Source: Promethearchaeota archaeon
Lineage (GTDB): Archaea; Asgardarchaeota; Lokiarchaeia; Sigyniarchaeales; SOKP01
DNA length: 42,569 bases
Assembly: GCA_013375475.1 (NCBI GenBank)
Contig: JABXKD010000027.1
Coordinates: 1-42,569 of the forward strand
Direction: 5' to 3'
Part shown: piece after piece, positions 25,840-33,889 of the stretch
How positions within the stretch are numbered: position 1 is the stretch's first letter
Layout of the letters: each line of letters begins with the position of its first letter
Notes under the pieces: generated by a model
What the model was told of the DNA's origin: nothing
What the model saw: only the letters and a program-made list of their open reading frames with translations
The model's database searches: none
Program-made: the position numbers and the translations under genes

Positions 25840-27597
25840 TTATGAATAATGTTGTTTTATGTATTCTTGTACTACCTTTAGTTCCTCTAAATGAGTTTCG
25901 CGGTTACCAAAGATATAAAACCGTACTTCTGGACCCGTCCCACTTGGCCTAAAATACAAGGTTGAGTCTTCACTTTTTAGCCGGAAAATATCTATACTGT
26001 TAGTGTTATCCGATAGCGCACTCACTTTGTACTCTTTGTTGTTAATTGAAAGGATTTTATTGTCGTTTTTAGCAAAATTTCTCATAATTTTAATTTTTTC
26101 TTTATCTACCGCAGATATAGTCCTATTTATTCCTTTTATTGACCAATCGATAGATTTTGAGATTTCGTGGCCTCGAGCGATAAGTTCTGTAATTAACACG
26201 AGCGCAGGCACAGGATACTTGTCTGCTATAATTGCAAACTCAGATTCAAAATGGAATCCATCGAAGTTATCGGTTCCGACCGAATTTAGAATGTTAAGTG
26301 TGTGTCCACCTGATTCCTCCCACATTACTATTAAAAATTTTTCCTCAAATAAGTCGTTTTTCTGAATTTTTTCAAATAATATTCGTTTTAAAGGTTCTGC
26401 GTTATTAATTTTTTTCAAATGCTTATTTTCATCTTCAAAATATAGAATAGCTTTATCTACTTTTGATTGATCGACATTTATTCCTAATAAATAGTATAAT
26501 ATTACGCCTAAATGCTTATATCCTACACCGGTTAAAATATTTATAAAACTTGTATCATCGCCTCTTAAGTCGCTTGGAATAGTTCTCACATTGATGATTT
26601 TTTTCCCGTAGTCATTAGCCAAGATATTATGTAAAGCAGAATAAATCTCATTAGGAATGTAAAAATTATATTCGCCATTCTGTTTCACGTACAAAGCGAT
26701 TCTATCTCTATCTGCATCTAGAAGTATTGCTATTTCTGAGCGTTCTGATTCCATAACTTGTTTCAACTTATCTTCTCGGATTTCCTGTATAGGATTCGGA
26801 GGATTTATTTCTTCGTCGATTAAAATAACATTGGCTCCCAAACATGTGAACAAGTTTACTATTCCTCTAGCTTTACCCAAATAAGGCCAAATTACTATTT
26901 TTTTATTCTTAAGGCTTTCTATTTCTAATACTTTCGAAATAAGACTTATAACATAGTCATTGTTTTTCTTTTCAGCGTCAATAAGAATAGGTTTAAATTT
27001 TGGATCAAAACCAATTTCTTTAAATTTTAGTGCCTTATTAGAAATAACTTTAAATAAGTCTCCCGACATTGGCATTGGATAATCAATATAAAACTTAATA
27101 CCATTCCACGACAATTCATTATGAGAAGCAGTTAAAACAATAATCAATTTAATTTCTTCTATCAATGCAACAGAAGCTGCCCCGTATGGAGAAGAAATTT
27201 TAGATTCTCCAGAGATATCCTCTTGATAAAAAATCTCATATCCATCGTAAGCAAAAATCTGAGAGCAATATTGTAGTAATATGCTTTTAGTAGGCCTATC
27301 ATCTGTAGCTATTAAAATTTTAAGGTTTTTACCGTTTTTCATCTCTTTGTATTGTTGACTAATAGCTTTAAACACACGGAAAAACAGGAAAAGCTTCCTG
27401 TTAGTTAGTAATAACTTTTTCTCTCCTCTTTCTTCAAATTGATCTAGAATTTGAATTCTTAAACCAGAGGTTGGTGCAACAATTGGATCAATCAGAAATT
27501 TCTCTTCTTTAGTTAATTTGGGTAATTTTAGCGTCTTATATGCTCCGCTGTCTATAAATGAGATGTCTTCTAATTCAAAATCAATCAAATTCATCAC
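25840..27597 (-). CDS. Phosphohexomutase (phosphoglucomutase/phosphomannomutase family)
   Basis: 585 residues. Four alpha-D-phosphohexomutase landmarks are present: the phosphoserine loop TASHN (S158), the metal loop DADRDR (D294, D296, D298), the sugar-recognition loop WEESGGHT and the phosphate-binding loop RPSGTGPEVRF in the C-terminal domain. The length and EESGGH match the longer phosphoglucomutase/phosphopentomutase-like subgroup (PGM2 type) more than the ~450-residue archaeal PMM/PGM, so glucose-1-phosphate/glucose-6-phosphate or pentose-phosphate interconversion is likely. The start has two consecutive ATG codons. It lies 69 bases downstream of the longin-GTPase gene on the same strand. 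Confidence 0.88.
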   Translation of the reverse strand: MMNLIDFELEDISFIDSGAYKTLKLPKLTKEEKFLIDPIVAPTSGLRIQILDQFEERGEKKLLLTNRKLFLFFRVFKAISQQYKEMKNGKNLKILIATDDRPTKSILLQYCSQIFAYDGYEIFYQEDISGESKISSPYGAASVALIEEIKLIIVLTASHNELSWNGIKFYIDYPMPMSGDLFKVISNKALKFKEIGFDPKFKPILIDAEKKNNDYVISLISKVLEIESLKNKKIVIWPYLGKARGIVNLFTCLGANVILIDEEINPPNPIQEIREDKLKQVMESERSEIAILLDADRDRIALYVKQNGEYNFYIPNEIYSALHNILANDYGKKIINVRTIPSDLRGDDTSFINILTGVGYKHLGVILYYLLGINVDQSKVDKAILYFEDENKHLKKINNAEPLKRILFEKIQKNDLFEEKFLIVMWEESGGHTLNILNSVGTDNFDGFHFESEFAIIADKYPVPALVLITELIARGHEISKSIDWSIKGINRTISAVDKEKIKIMRNFAKNDNKILSINNKEYKVSALSDNTNSIDIFRLKSEDSTLYFRPSGTGPEVRFYIFGNRETHLEELKVVQEYIKQHYS

Positions 27598-27666
27598 AAT
27601 AACAAAATATTAAATAATTAGCAATAATTATGAAATTCTTAAATTTTTTTGCTTTGACTAAGATTT

Positions 27667-28575
27667 CTAATTAGGTTCAGATGTATTAGAAATTTTATTT
27701 ATCGCATCTCTTAAAATCGCGTGTATCATTTTTCGATAATCAGAATTAATCGCAATCATACCGTGTACTTTTATAGGAGGCTCTCTTACTATCTCAGATA
27801 ACATTTTTTCACAAAATTGAGGTGTGAGTCGATTTGGTATATCCTGCTTGTTTGCTATTCCAATAACTAATTTATCCTTATAATGCTTGTCTAAAATATC
27901 ATGAATTATGTCTTTAGTGGGATTTAACGTTTCAAAAGTAGAATCGAGAACTAATAGAACTATATCAGTTTTATCAAGTAAGCTCTTCCAGAGGGACCTA
28001 AAATTGGATTGACCAGCGAAATCCCACAACATAATGGAGCGATCTACACCTATTTCTGTTCCATCATAATTCGTGATATCCACAAATATGGTTGGTTGAT
28101 ATTCTAAGTTAATATCTTCGCCACAGATTAATCGTAGGAGTGTAGTTTTACCCACTCCCCCTAAACCAATTATCGACACCTTAATAGATCCGAGGATAAA
28201 ATCGTCGATTTCTCTTTTAAATTCTGCAAACAGACTGCGATTTCCTGACCATTCGCCACTCTTTAGTATTTCTCCATACTCTTCGATAAATTTTACCCTT
28301 ATATCGGTAATTTTTGAGTTGACTGCTGCGTCATCCTCACTAAGATCAGAACAGACTACAATGATAATTTCATCAATAATGGTGTAAAAATACTTGAATT
28401 CATCTGTAGCTGTAGATTTGATGTCGCTTTTACTGATTTCCTTTATAAAACCCGAGAAAGCGCTTAAGAATCCCGCTAACAAGTCTCTATCGACATCTGA
28501 ACTACCATAATTTCGGTACAATAATGATTTACCATCACGGGTGAGAATATTGATATACTGAATCAAATTGATCAC
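27667..28575 (-). CDS. Longin-domain/small GTPase fusion protein
   Basis: 302 residues, GTG start. Residues 1-~125 form a longin/roadblock-like domain (INILTRDGKSLLYRNY, LLAGFLSAFSGFIKEI, YTIIDEIIIVVCSD) that aligns with the cytosolic end of the surface protein at 38913-41237. Residues ~130-298 are a complete Arf/Ras-like G domain: P-loop GLGGVGKTT (137-145), switch I T162 in YQPTIF, switch II WDFAGQ (184-189), G4 NKQD (242-245) and a weak G5. The WDFAGQ Gln is kept, so GTP hydrolysis is possible. Fusion of a GTPase to a longin regulator is an Asgard-type architecture. It diverges from a coiled-coil gene across a 183-base gap. A role in membrane-linked signalling or trafficking is inference. 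Confidence 0.87.
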   Translation of the reverse strand: MINLIQYINILTRDGKSLLYRNYGSSDVDRDLLAGFLSAFSGFIKEISKSDIKSTATDEFKYFYTIIDEIIIVVCSDLSEDDAAVNSKITDIRVKFIEEYGEILKSGEWSGNRSLFAEFKREIDDFILGSIKVSIIGLGGVGKTTLLRLICGEDINLEYQPTIFVDITNYDGTEIGVDRSIMLWDFAGQSNFRSLWKSLLDKTDIVLLVLDSTFETLNPTKDIIHDILDKHYKDKLVIGIANKQDIPNRLTPQFCEKMLSEIVREPPIKVHGMIAINSDYRKMIHAILRDAINKISNTSEPN

Positions 28576-28758
28576 AGAAATTTGATAAGCGAAAAATTTT
28601 AATCCAAAAAACTTGGATTTATATTTTTGTGCATTATTTATTTACTTATAAAAAGAATAAAAAATTGATCTTATATAATATTCTCCCTAAAAGTGGCAAA
28701 AAAACTATTTTTTTAGATAGAAGAAAAATTCAATATTTAATGCCTTGAAGTGAAATCA

Positions 28759-29388
28759 ATGGATACAAACCCAGAAGGTTCATCTGTTTCTCTAAAAGAA
28801 TTCGATGAAAAAATGACCGCATTTTCTTCAATATTAGAAAAATTTGGTTTAGATATTATAACTAAAATGGGCCAAACCAATCTGAAAATCACCCAATTAA
28901 CTGACATGGTTGAAGATTTAAATAAAACTACAATAACTATCAAGGGTTTGATACCTCAATTAAGCAATGTAATCCAAAATCAAAAACTCTTAGAAGACGA
29001 AATAAACTTGATTAAATCGTTAATAATTAATATAACCGCCCCTCCTTCAAAAAAGTCAGAACTGAAGAACACCATCAATAGAGATGAATCGGCAACAGAC
29101 AAAAAGGATTTGATAGTAAATCAGTTAAATGATCTAAGAACAAAATTAGAAAATGATGATGATCCCCAAGCTGTTAAAACAATTTTAGAACAAATAAAAG
29201 AAGATATTTATGAATTTACGGGCGGTCATAGAATGTTGTATGAAATTTCACAAATAATAACTATATTAGATTCTGCAGGTTCATTAGATGATTTAATGGA
29301 TGAACAAAATTCATCTTCAAAGTCAATAAAAAATCGTTTAATAGAAAACATCACTTTTTGGATTAATAAATTAATGATTAAGAGTTAG
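28759..29388 (+). CDS. Cytosolic coiled-coil protein, divergent partner of the longin-GTPase
   Basis: 209 residues from the ATG at 28759 (an in-frame GTG at 28750 would add three). No known domain. It begins with an Asp/Ser-rich segment, then long amphipathic helices (FDEKMTAFSSILEKFG, ITQLTDMVEDLNKTT, LLEDEINLIKSLI) that predict a coiled coil. A polar linker and a second helical part (LNDLRTKLENDDDPQAVKT, HRMLYEISQIITILDS) end in a basic segment. No membrane helix. It is transcribed divergently from the longin-GTPase, so the two may share regulatory DNA. Its 3' end overlaps the convergent HAD gene by 11 bases. Function unknown. Confidence 0.7.
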   Translation: MDTNPEGSSVSLKEFDEKMTAFSSILEKFGLDIITKMGQTNLKITQLTDMVEDLNKTTITIKGLIPQLSNVIQNQKLLEDEINLIKSLIINITAPPSKKSELKNTINRDESATDKKDLIVNQLNDLRTKLENDDDPQAVKTILEQIKEDIYEFTGGHRMLYEISQIITILDSAGSLDDLMDEQNSSSKSIKNRLIENITFWINKLMIKS

Positions 29389-30112
29389 ATCCTTTATGAA
29401 TTAACTTCTTCATAATTTCGAGAATTTCGGGAATTTCTGATATCTCGTAATCAGGTATAATATCACCGGGATTGCGAGTTTGAGGGGCTCTAATCCAAAC
29501 AGTTTGCATTTCATAATTAATTGCTCCCTTTATATCGGTATCCAATAAATCACCAACATGTATTGCATCTCTTGGAGAACAATCAAGGTGATCTAATGCC
29601 GTTTTAAACGCAATTGGATGGGGTTTGTAAAAACCTGTTTCGTCAGAAAAGACAGTAACCTCAAAAAAGTCCAAAATATTATAATCCTTTAAAACTTCTC
29701 GAATTATCCTACCGGGTGTAATTCCGGTATCGGAAATCATACCGATACGGTAATCGAGGCTCAAAGTTTTTAATGTCTCGAGAACTCCCTTTCTTAAAGC
29801 TGGAGGATTATCAAGCATAAGACTTTCAAATACATTTTTAATTTCTTTGCTCGCTTCTATTTTAATTTCAAACCGCAGTTCATCAAATATATTTTTTATT
29901 CTGGTTTGGGTATATATATGCTTAAATTGCTCACCCTTTAACCCTGGATTTAGGAAATTGAAATTCTTATCAAAAACTTTCTGTAATTGTGCATACGAAA
30001 TTTTAGATCCATTTCCCTTTAAGAATTTTTCGATTAGAGCTTTCCTTGTTTTGGTGTAGGATATATTTTGAAATAATGTGTTCCAAAGATCAAATGTTAT
30101 CGCTTTTATCAA
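29378..30112 (-). CDS. HAD-superfamily phosphatase/dehalogenase-like hydrolase
   Basis: 244 residues. HAD motifs in order: I, FDLWNTLF with nucleophile D8 (the second Asp of DxD is Trp, as in several haloacid-dehalogenase-type members); II, ISDTG with the conserved Ser; III, Lys in YKPHP; IV, HVGDLLDTDIKGA with the metal-binding acids. A helical cap lies between I and II (C1 type). The usual length and the motif set predict phosphoester hydrolysis of a small metabolite. The start is TTG at 30112; no in-frame ATG precedes the conserved IKAITFDLW strand. The convergent coiled-coil gene overlaps its 3' end. Confidence 0.88.
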   Translation of the reverse strand: MIKAITFDLWNTLFQNISYTKTRKALIEKFLKGNGSKISYAQLQKVFDKNFNFLNPGLKGEQFKHIYTQTRIKNIFDELRFEIKIEASKEIKNVFESLMLDNPPALRKGVLETLKTLSLDYRIGMISDTGITPGRIIREVLKDYNILDFFEVTVFSDETGFYKPHPIAFKTALDHLDCSPRDAIHVGDLLDTDIKGAINYEMQTVWIRAPQTRNPGDIIPDYEISEIPEILEIMKKLIHKGSNS

Positions 30113-30392
30113 AGTTTGAATCAGATCTGCTCAATTTTTAGTAAGTATTATGAGTAGATAAAAAGTAACAAGGAATTATAATTTGTTTATTATTGTTTAA
30201 TGCCATTTACTTATTCTAAAATAACAATAAGGACTAGTTACTCTAAAATTATTTTGAAAAAAATTTTCATTAGAACTTTACTTTTCTAAGCTAATGCTAA
30301 AATCGTGGTATTAAATTGTTAAGAAATATAAATAAGAAGTTCATAATTATTATAATTAAATTAAATTAAAAACACAAACGATCGAAAATCAT

Positions 30393-30962
30393 ATGAGCAA
30401 TAACAAGAATAAAGATGAAGATATCATCTTTAAAGGGAAAACTGAATCGATTTATAAGGTTATCGTAATTGGTGACCCTGCTGTTGGGAAAACGAGCCTT
30501 CTTACGAATTTTGCTACTAATCAATTTGAAGAAAAATATCTGCCAACCGTTGGGGTTTCGATTTTAAAAGAAGTAATTGATTTAGAGGACTTGGATGCTA
30601 AAATAAATCTTATGTTTTGGGATATTGCAGGTCAGCCTCAATTCTACATGCTCCACCGTCCGTATTTCAACGGAGCAGATGGAATTCTTTTAGTATTTGA
30701 TATGACGCGTACGAGTACATTTAGTAATGTCAACAATTGGTACAGTTCCGCAGTAAAATATGGTCTTAGTGGAATGCCGAGAATTTTAATTGGGAACAAA
30801 GTAGATTTAAAAGAGGAGAGGAAAATAATACTACCCATGGCAGAACATCTAAGCGAAAAACTAAACGCTCCATATATTGAAACTTCAGCTTTAACTGGAG
30901 ATAATGTGAAAGTTGTTTTTCATAAGATCGCAGAATTAGTCTATAAATTTAAGACGAATTAA
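30393..30962 (+). CDS. Rab/Ras-like small GTPase
   Basis: 189 residues. The G domain is complete and strikingly eukaryote-like: P-loop GDPAVGKTS (27-35), switch I Thr in YLPTVGVS (T52), switch II FWDIAGQPQF (WDIAGQ 76-81), G4 GNKVDLK (NKVD 135-138) and G5 ETSALTGDN (163-171). The catalytic Gln (Q81) is present. There is an N-terminal Lys/Asp-rich extension of about 20 residues. No C-terminal Cys prenylation motif: the chain ends KFKTN, so membrane attachment must be through partners. Its 3' end overlaps the convergent 2H phosphoesterase gene by 14 bases. A 280-base AT-rich gap upstream has no visible gene. Function inferred from family: a GTP switch in membrane or cytoskeletal processes. Confidence 0.92.
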   Translation: MSNNKNKDEDIIFKGKTESIYKVIVIGDPAVGKTSLLTNFATNQFEEKYLPTVGVSILKEVIDLEDLDAKINLMFWDIAGQPQFYMLHRPYFNGADGILLVFDMTRTSTFSNVNNWYSSAVKYGLSGMPRILIGNKVDLKEERKIILPMAEHLSEKLNAPYIETSALTGDNVKVVFHKIAELVYKFKTN

Positions 30963-31530
30963 AAATAGCGTTATTTTTTTTACAGCTATCTAATTTTAAA
31001 GAGATTTCTTTCTTTATTTTAAATTCGGATAATTTATCTTTTTCCCGCGCGATAAAATAAATTGAAGTTATCTTGAATTTTAAGGGATTCCAGTTAATCT
31101 GTAGATTTTTTAGGTTAACTTTTAGGTTGTCTTTTCCCTCAATTTGACCTACGCTTAAATGGGGTAGAAAACCGGTTCTATATAATGTGACATCGTTACA
31201 ATCGGGAATAATTTCCAAGATCTTATGTTGGAGATATGCGATTAGGGTTTCTGACTCTGGGTCCAAATAAAGAGTATATTTCTGTTTTCCGTGATGAAAA
31301 TATTTGAATTTTTTTAAAAAAATATCAAATATTTCTATTTTTTTACATGTCGTTAAAAACAGAGATTTGAGGTTATTAAATTCAGATTGGGGCCTGAATG
31401 GATATAATAGAGTGATGTGGGGCATCCACCTATGAATATGTCTATCATACTTCTTTCGGATATCTTGAATCTCCCCCCAAACCTCTTTTGGAGGAATGAT
31501 CACAACCGCGGTGGAATGAACTTTGGTCAT
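30949..31530 (-). CDS. 2H phosphoesterase (LigT/2'-5' RNA ligase-like)
   Basis: 193 residues. The two catalytic H-x-(T/S) motifs are seen as PHITLLYPF (H38, T40) and FLPHLSVGQ (H124, S126). They lie about 86 residues apart, as in the bilobal 2H phosphoesterase fold of LigT, ThpR and the CPDases. Such enzymes open 2',3'-cyclic phosphates or act on RNA ends. The start is ATG at 31530. It is divergent from the PUA-domain gene with only 71 bases between the starts, and a single TATA-like element serves that gap. Its end overlaps the Rab-like gene. The RNA-related neighbour fits an RNA end-processing role (inference). Confidence 0.85.
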   Translation of the reverse strand: MTKVHSTAVVIIPPKEVWGEIQDIRKKYDRHIHRWMPHITLLYPFRPQSEFNNLKSLFLTTCKKIEIFDIFLKKFKYFHHGKQKYTLYLDPESETLIAYLQHKILEIIPDCNDVTLYRTGFLPHLSVGQIEGKDNLKVNLKNLQINWNPLKFKITSIYFIAREKDKLSEFKIKKEISLKLDSCKKNNAIFNSS

Positions 31531-31555
31531 TTCTCAAAGTTAATACAAACACGGG

Positions 31556-31566
31556 GATATAAAAGG
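31556..31566. promoter_or_regulatory. Shared TATA-like element between divergent 2H phosphoesterase and PUA genes
   Basis: GATATAAAAGG on the plus strand reads CCTTTTATATC on the minus strand. It lies 36-46 bases before the PUA ATG and 26-36 before the phosphoesterase ATG, so one element could position both promoters, the minus one nearly leaderless. Confidence 0.4.
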
Positions 31567-31601
31567 TTTTTATTTGATGATTTTTATTTAAACTATGGAC
31601 T

Positions 31602-32108
31602 ATGAATATTAAACACAGACATTTCATACAAAAATCTCAAATAAAAGAATTACAAGATGATATCTTAACGCAATACGACGAAAAATTCGTAAATCAAATC
31701 TTTCCTAAAAAAGCTCGGATAGAAGTAATCCAAACTGATGCTGGAGATACATTATATGCAGTAAATAATGTATTAAAACTTTGGAAATCTAAAGAGGGTT
31801 ACATCCCTGTTTTAACCCTACTTTTAAATAAGCAAGTAAAAATGAAGAAAATCGTTGTTGATAAAGGAGCTATTCGTTTTGTGACAAATTCAGCTGATGT
31901 AATGAGACCAGGCATCACAAAGATCGATCCTACGATAAAGAATGGCGATATCGTAGTAATTGTGGATGAAAATCACGATAGAGCTTTGGCTATAGGGAAA
32001 TCATTGCTTGACGCTAAAGAAATGGAAGAGTTAAAGTCCGGTAAAGTAGTGAAAAATCTTCACACAATACAAGACGATGTGTGGAAGTTTGAAAAAGAGT
32101 TTAGGTAA
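31602..32108 (+). CDS. PUA-domain RNA-binding protein (MCT-1/Tma20-like)
   Basis: 168 residues. The N-terminal ~75 residues (FIQKSQIKELQDDI, ARIEVIQTDAGDTLYAVNN) fit the MCT-1/Tma20-type pre-PUA domain. The C-terminal PUA domain begins KIVVDKGAIRFVTNSADVM and runs through RPGITKIDPTIKNGDIVVIV, ending with the archaeal signature KNLHTIQDDVWKF. Homologues are the archaeal relatives of eukaryotic MCTS1/eIF2D, which bind the small ribosomal subunit and act in translation re-initiation or recycling. It is the usual length. Upstream is a shared TATA-like element. Its end overlaps the next convergent gene by 8 bases. Confidence 0.87.
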   Translation: MNIKHRHFIQKSQIKELQDDILTQYDEKFVNQIFPKKARIEVIQTDAGDTLYAVNNVLKLWKSKEGYIPVLTLLLNKQVKMKKIVVDKGAIRFVTNSADVMRPGITKIDPTIKNGDIVVIVDENHDRALAIGKSLLDAKEMEELKSGKVVKNLHTIQDDVWKFEKEFR

Positions 32109-32388
32109 ACTCGTCTTTTAAGATGAAAAGTAGTTCTTCTTTTTTATCGGGGAAAGTCTCAAATAAATCATTGCCACTCAGATCGCAAGAGGTTATGTCA
32201 TATTTATTAAAGAGAAGCATAATCATTCTAAGACCGTTTTCCATGAATCCGGTTGGATCGTTTTCACTGGTAATTTTCATTAAATCAAGAATTTTGTGCA
32301 ATTTCCATAAAATTTTCTGGTCTTCATCGTTCCTAGTATTAATGAAATCATCGTATAGATTAATATAGAAGTCGTATTCTGGCATCAT
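32101..32388 (-). CDS. Small acidic protein of unknown function
   Basis: 95 residues, acidic and alpha-helical in pattern (YDFYINLYDDFINTRNDEDQ, LWKLHKILDLMKI, GLRMIMLLFNKYDI). No recognisable domain. Two consecutive ATGs begin it. The minus frame is preferred over the overlapping plus frame at 32123-32368 because it has a plausible protein composition and abuts the PUA stop. A TATA-like AATTTATACTT lies about 50-60 bases upstream of the start. It overlaps the convergent PUA gene by 8 bases. Confidence 0.55.
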   Translation of the reverse strand: MMPEYDFYINLYDDFINTRNDEDQKILWKLHKILDLMKITSENDPTGFMENGLRMIMLLFNKYDITSCDLSGNDLFETFPDKKEELLFILKDEFT

Positions 32389-32801
32389 TTTAAGTAGTTA
32401 CTTCGCTTAACACTAATCTCCTTATTCGGTTCGTACTTAAGTATAAATTATTTGTCTAATATTTAAATTGAATTTTTATTTTTAAAAACCGTACCCATAT
32501 TACAAACTTGCAATGGAAATTTTTTTGGGATGACCCAAAGTAATTATTTTATAGTATTTACCTTATTTCCGTTTACTTTGTCATTTAAATACTAAATTGA
32601 TGTTTTTTGATTATAACGCATCTGAGTAATATGAGTTAAAATAGTAATTAAGAATTAAAATTCGCGTACTACGTGGATATTATACGGATAACACAGTATT
32701 CTATTACTACAACTGATCTTATATTACTTGGATACTACTCTAAGGGTTATCATTATTGATATCTTGATGACTTTTAGAAAATACATAAAAAAATAGGTCG
32801 T
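32389..32801. other. Long AT-rich intergenic region
   Basis: 413 bases with no convincing coding frame. Near the left end is the TATA-like AATTTATACTT for the leftward gene. A small hairpin, TTTGGG (32524-32529) and CCCAAA (32534-32539) around an ATGA loop, is the only structured element seen. The segment around 32660-32745 is slightly richer in TAC/GTA steps, but I find no RNA gene. Confidence 0.5.
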
Positions 32802-32813
32802 GTGTGGGAAAAG

Positions 32814-33122
32814 ATGAGTATGTACAGAAGTTATCTTCTTAAAAATCAATTTTGGGCTAAGAAAGGAAATGAAAAGAATGAAAATGTGGAAGGTGAAAAA
32901 ATCTTTATCAAACATGATTCCGAGATAGGAGGAATTTATGCTATCATTAATAATAACGATAGAAAAGGCGTAAAAATTATAGTAAATGGAGAGGAACATT
33001 GGTTTAATAATTTTGATAAATTAGACTCATTCTTGGGTAGATTAAAGCAAAAAGAAGACGATTTTATGAAGATATTGAGAAGGAAAAATATGTCTGCAAG
33101 ATTAAGAACGTTAGATATCTAA
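32814..33122 (+). CDS. Small basic protein of unknown function
   Basis: 102 residues from the ATG at 32814 (a GTG at 32802 would add four). It starts MSMYRSYLLKNQFWAKKG, followed by a Lys/Glu/Asn-rich linker. The centre is beta-like (GEKIFIKHDSEIGGIYAIINN, KGVKIIVNGEEHWF) and the end is a helical Lys/Arg-rich segment (LGRLKQKEDDFMKILRRKN). No cysteines and no membrane helix. No family recognised; it could be a small nucleic-acid- or ligand-binding protein, but no motif proves it. It is preceded by a 413-base intergenic region. Confidence 0.5.
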   Translation: MSMYRSYLLKNQFWAKKGNEKNENVEGEKIFIKHDSEIGGIYAIINNNDRKGVKIIVNGEEHWFNNFDKLDSFLGRLKQKEDDFMKILRRKNMSARLRTLDI

Positions 33123-33315
33123 GTTATTTTTTTTTAGTATATACTTCGATATCAATTCTTAATATTGAATAGTCCTAAAAAGATTCAACTTGTGTCTAAT
33201 TCTAACTAGTATAAAGGATAAATTGTTAGTTTAGGTAATTTTAATATAGATTACACTTTCTTTTTTACCACTAATATTATTACTTTAAGTAATATATTTG
33301 ATACATGGGATTTAA

Positions 33316-33846
33316 ATGAATATAGATGACCATAAATACATATATATTCGAAGCCTTATTTTTTTAGGCATATTTATAATATTGCACTACACCTATGACT
33401 GGTTTCCAAATATCGTGTTTCAGATTATCAGTGGTATTGACGAGAGCGTTTTTCAGCACATGAAGATTGGCTTTTACTCATACATTATACTCATGATAAT
33501 TGAACTTCTCGTATTCAAAAAAAAAATTGCTGATAATACAAAATTTATATTTTCACGCTTCTTTTCAGCGATCTTTTATCCATGGATAATGTTTATGTTT
33601 TTCTTCTTAACCCGTGTTGTTTATCCGGAGCAAATGCATTTCGTTGCAGAAATAATCTCGGCTCAAATCACCGTTTATATTACAGCAATATTTATTGGTT
33701 TTATTGAGTTCGAAATTATAAAAATAGAATTTGGAAAAAGATTGAAAGTATTGTTATTAATACTGATAGTTATTTTGATCGTTGAATTTACAGCGTTTAC
33801 ATTCTACTTGCCTTGGCATGATGTGCTTACAGATCCATACAAATAG
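33316..33846 (+). CDS. DUF6512-like integral membrane protein
   Basis: 176 residues with about five membrane helices (approx. 10-28, 48-66, 80-100, 110-130 and 140-162). The segment ISGIDESVFQHMKIGFYSY resembles the (V/I)NESVWEHxK signature of DUF6512-type proteins, whose conserved Glu and His lie at a membrane face; function of that family is unknown. The start is ATG. A T-rich stretch follows the stop, ahead of the convergent flavin reductase gene. The family call rests on one remembered signature, so treat it as tentative; membrane location is secure. Confidence 0.65.
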   Translation: MNIDDHKYIYIRSLIFLGIFIILHYTYDWFPNIVFQIISGIDESVFQHMKIGFYSYIILMIIELLVFKKKIADNTKFIFSRFFSAIFYPWIMFMFFFLTRVVYPEQMHFVAEIISAQITVYITAIFIGFIEFEIIKIEFGKRLKVLLLILIVILIVEFTAFTFYLPWHDVLTDPYK

Positions 33847-33889
33847 CAAAAAAATGTGAAGGTAAATTAATTTTTTTTATTTATTTAAA

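Noticed and set aside
26003..26365. 120-codon plus-strand frame opposite the phosphohexomutase
   Set aside because: Overlaps conserved C-terminal motifs of the mutase; Leu/Ser-rich shadow.
32123..32368. Plus-strand 81-codon frame overlapping the small acidic gene
   Set aside because: Ser/Leu-rich composition is less protein-like than the minus frame, which also starts with two ATGs and has a TATA-like element upstream.
32389..32801. tRNA or structured RNA in the long intergenic region
   Set aside because: No cloverleaf, no T-loop GTTCRA with matching stem, and only one 6-bp hairpin.
32724..32999. Minus-strand 91-codon frame overlapping the small basic gene
   Set aside because: Phe/Ile/Ser-rich, extending into intergenic DNA; the plus frame looks more like a real protein, though neither has a family.
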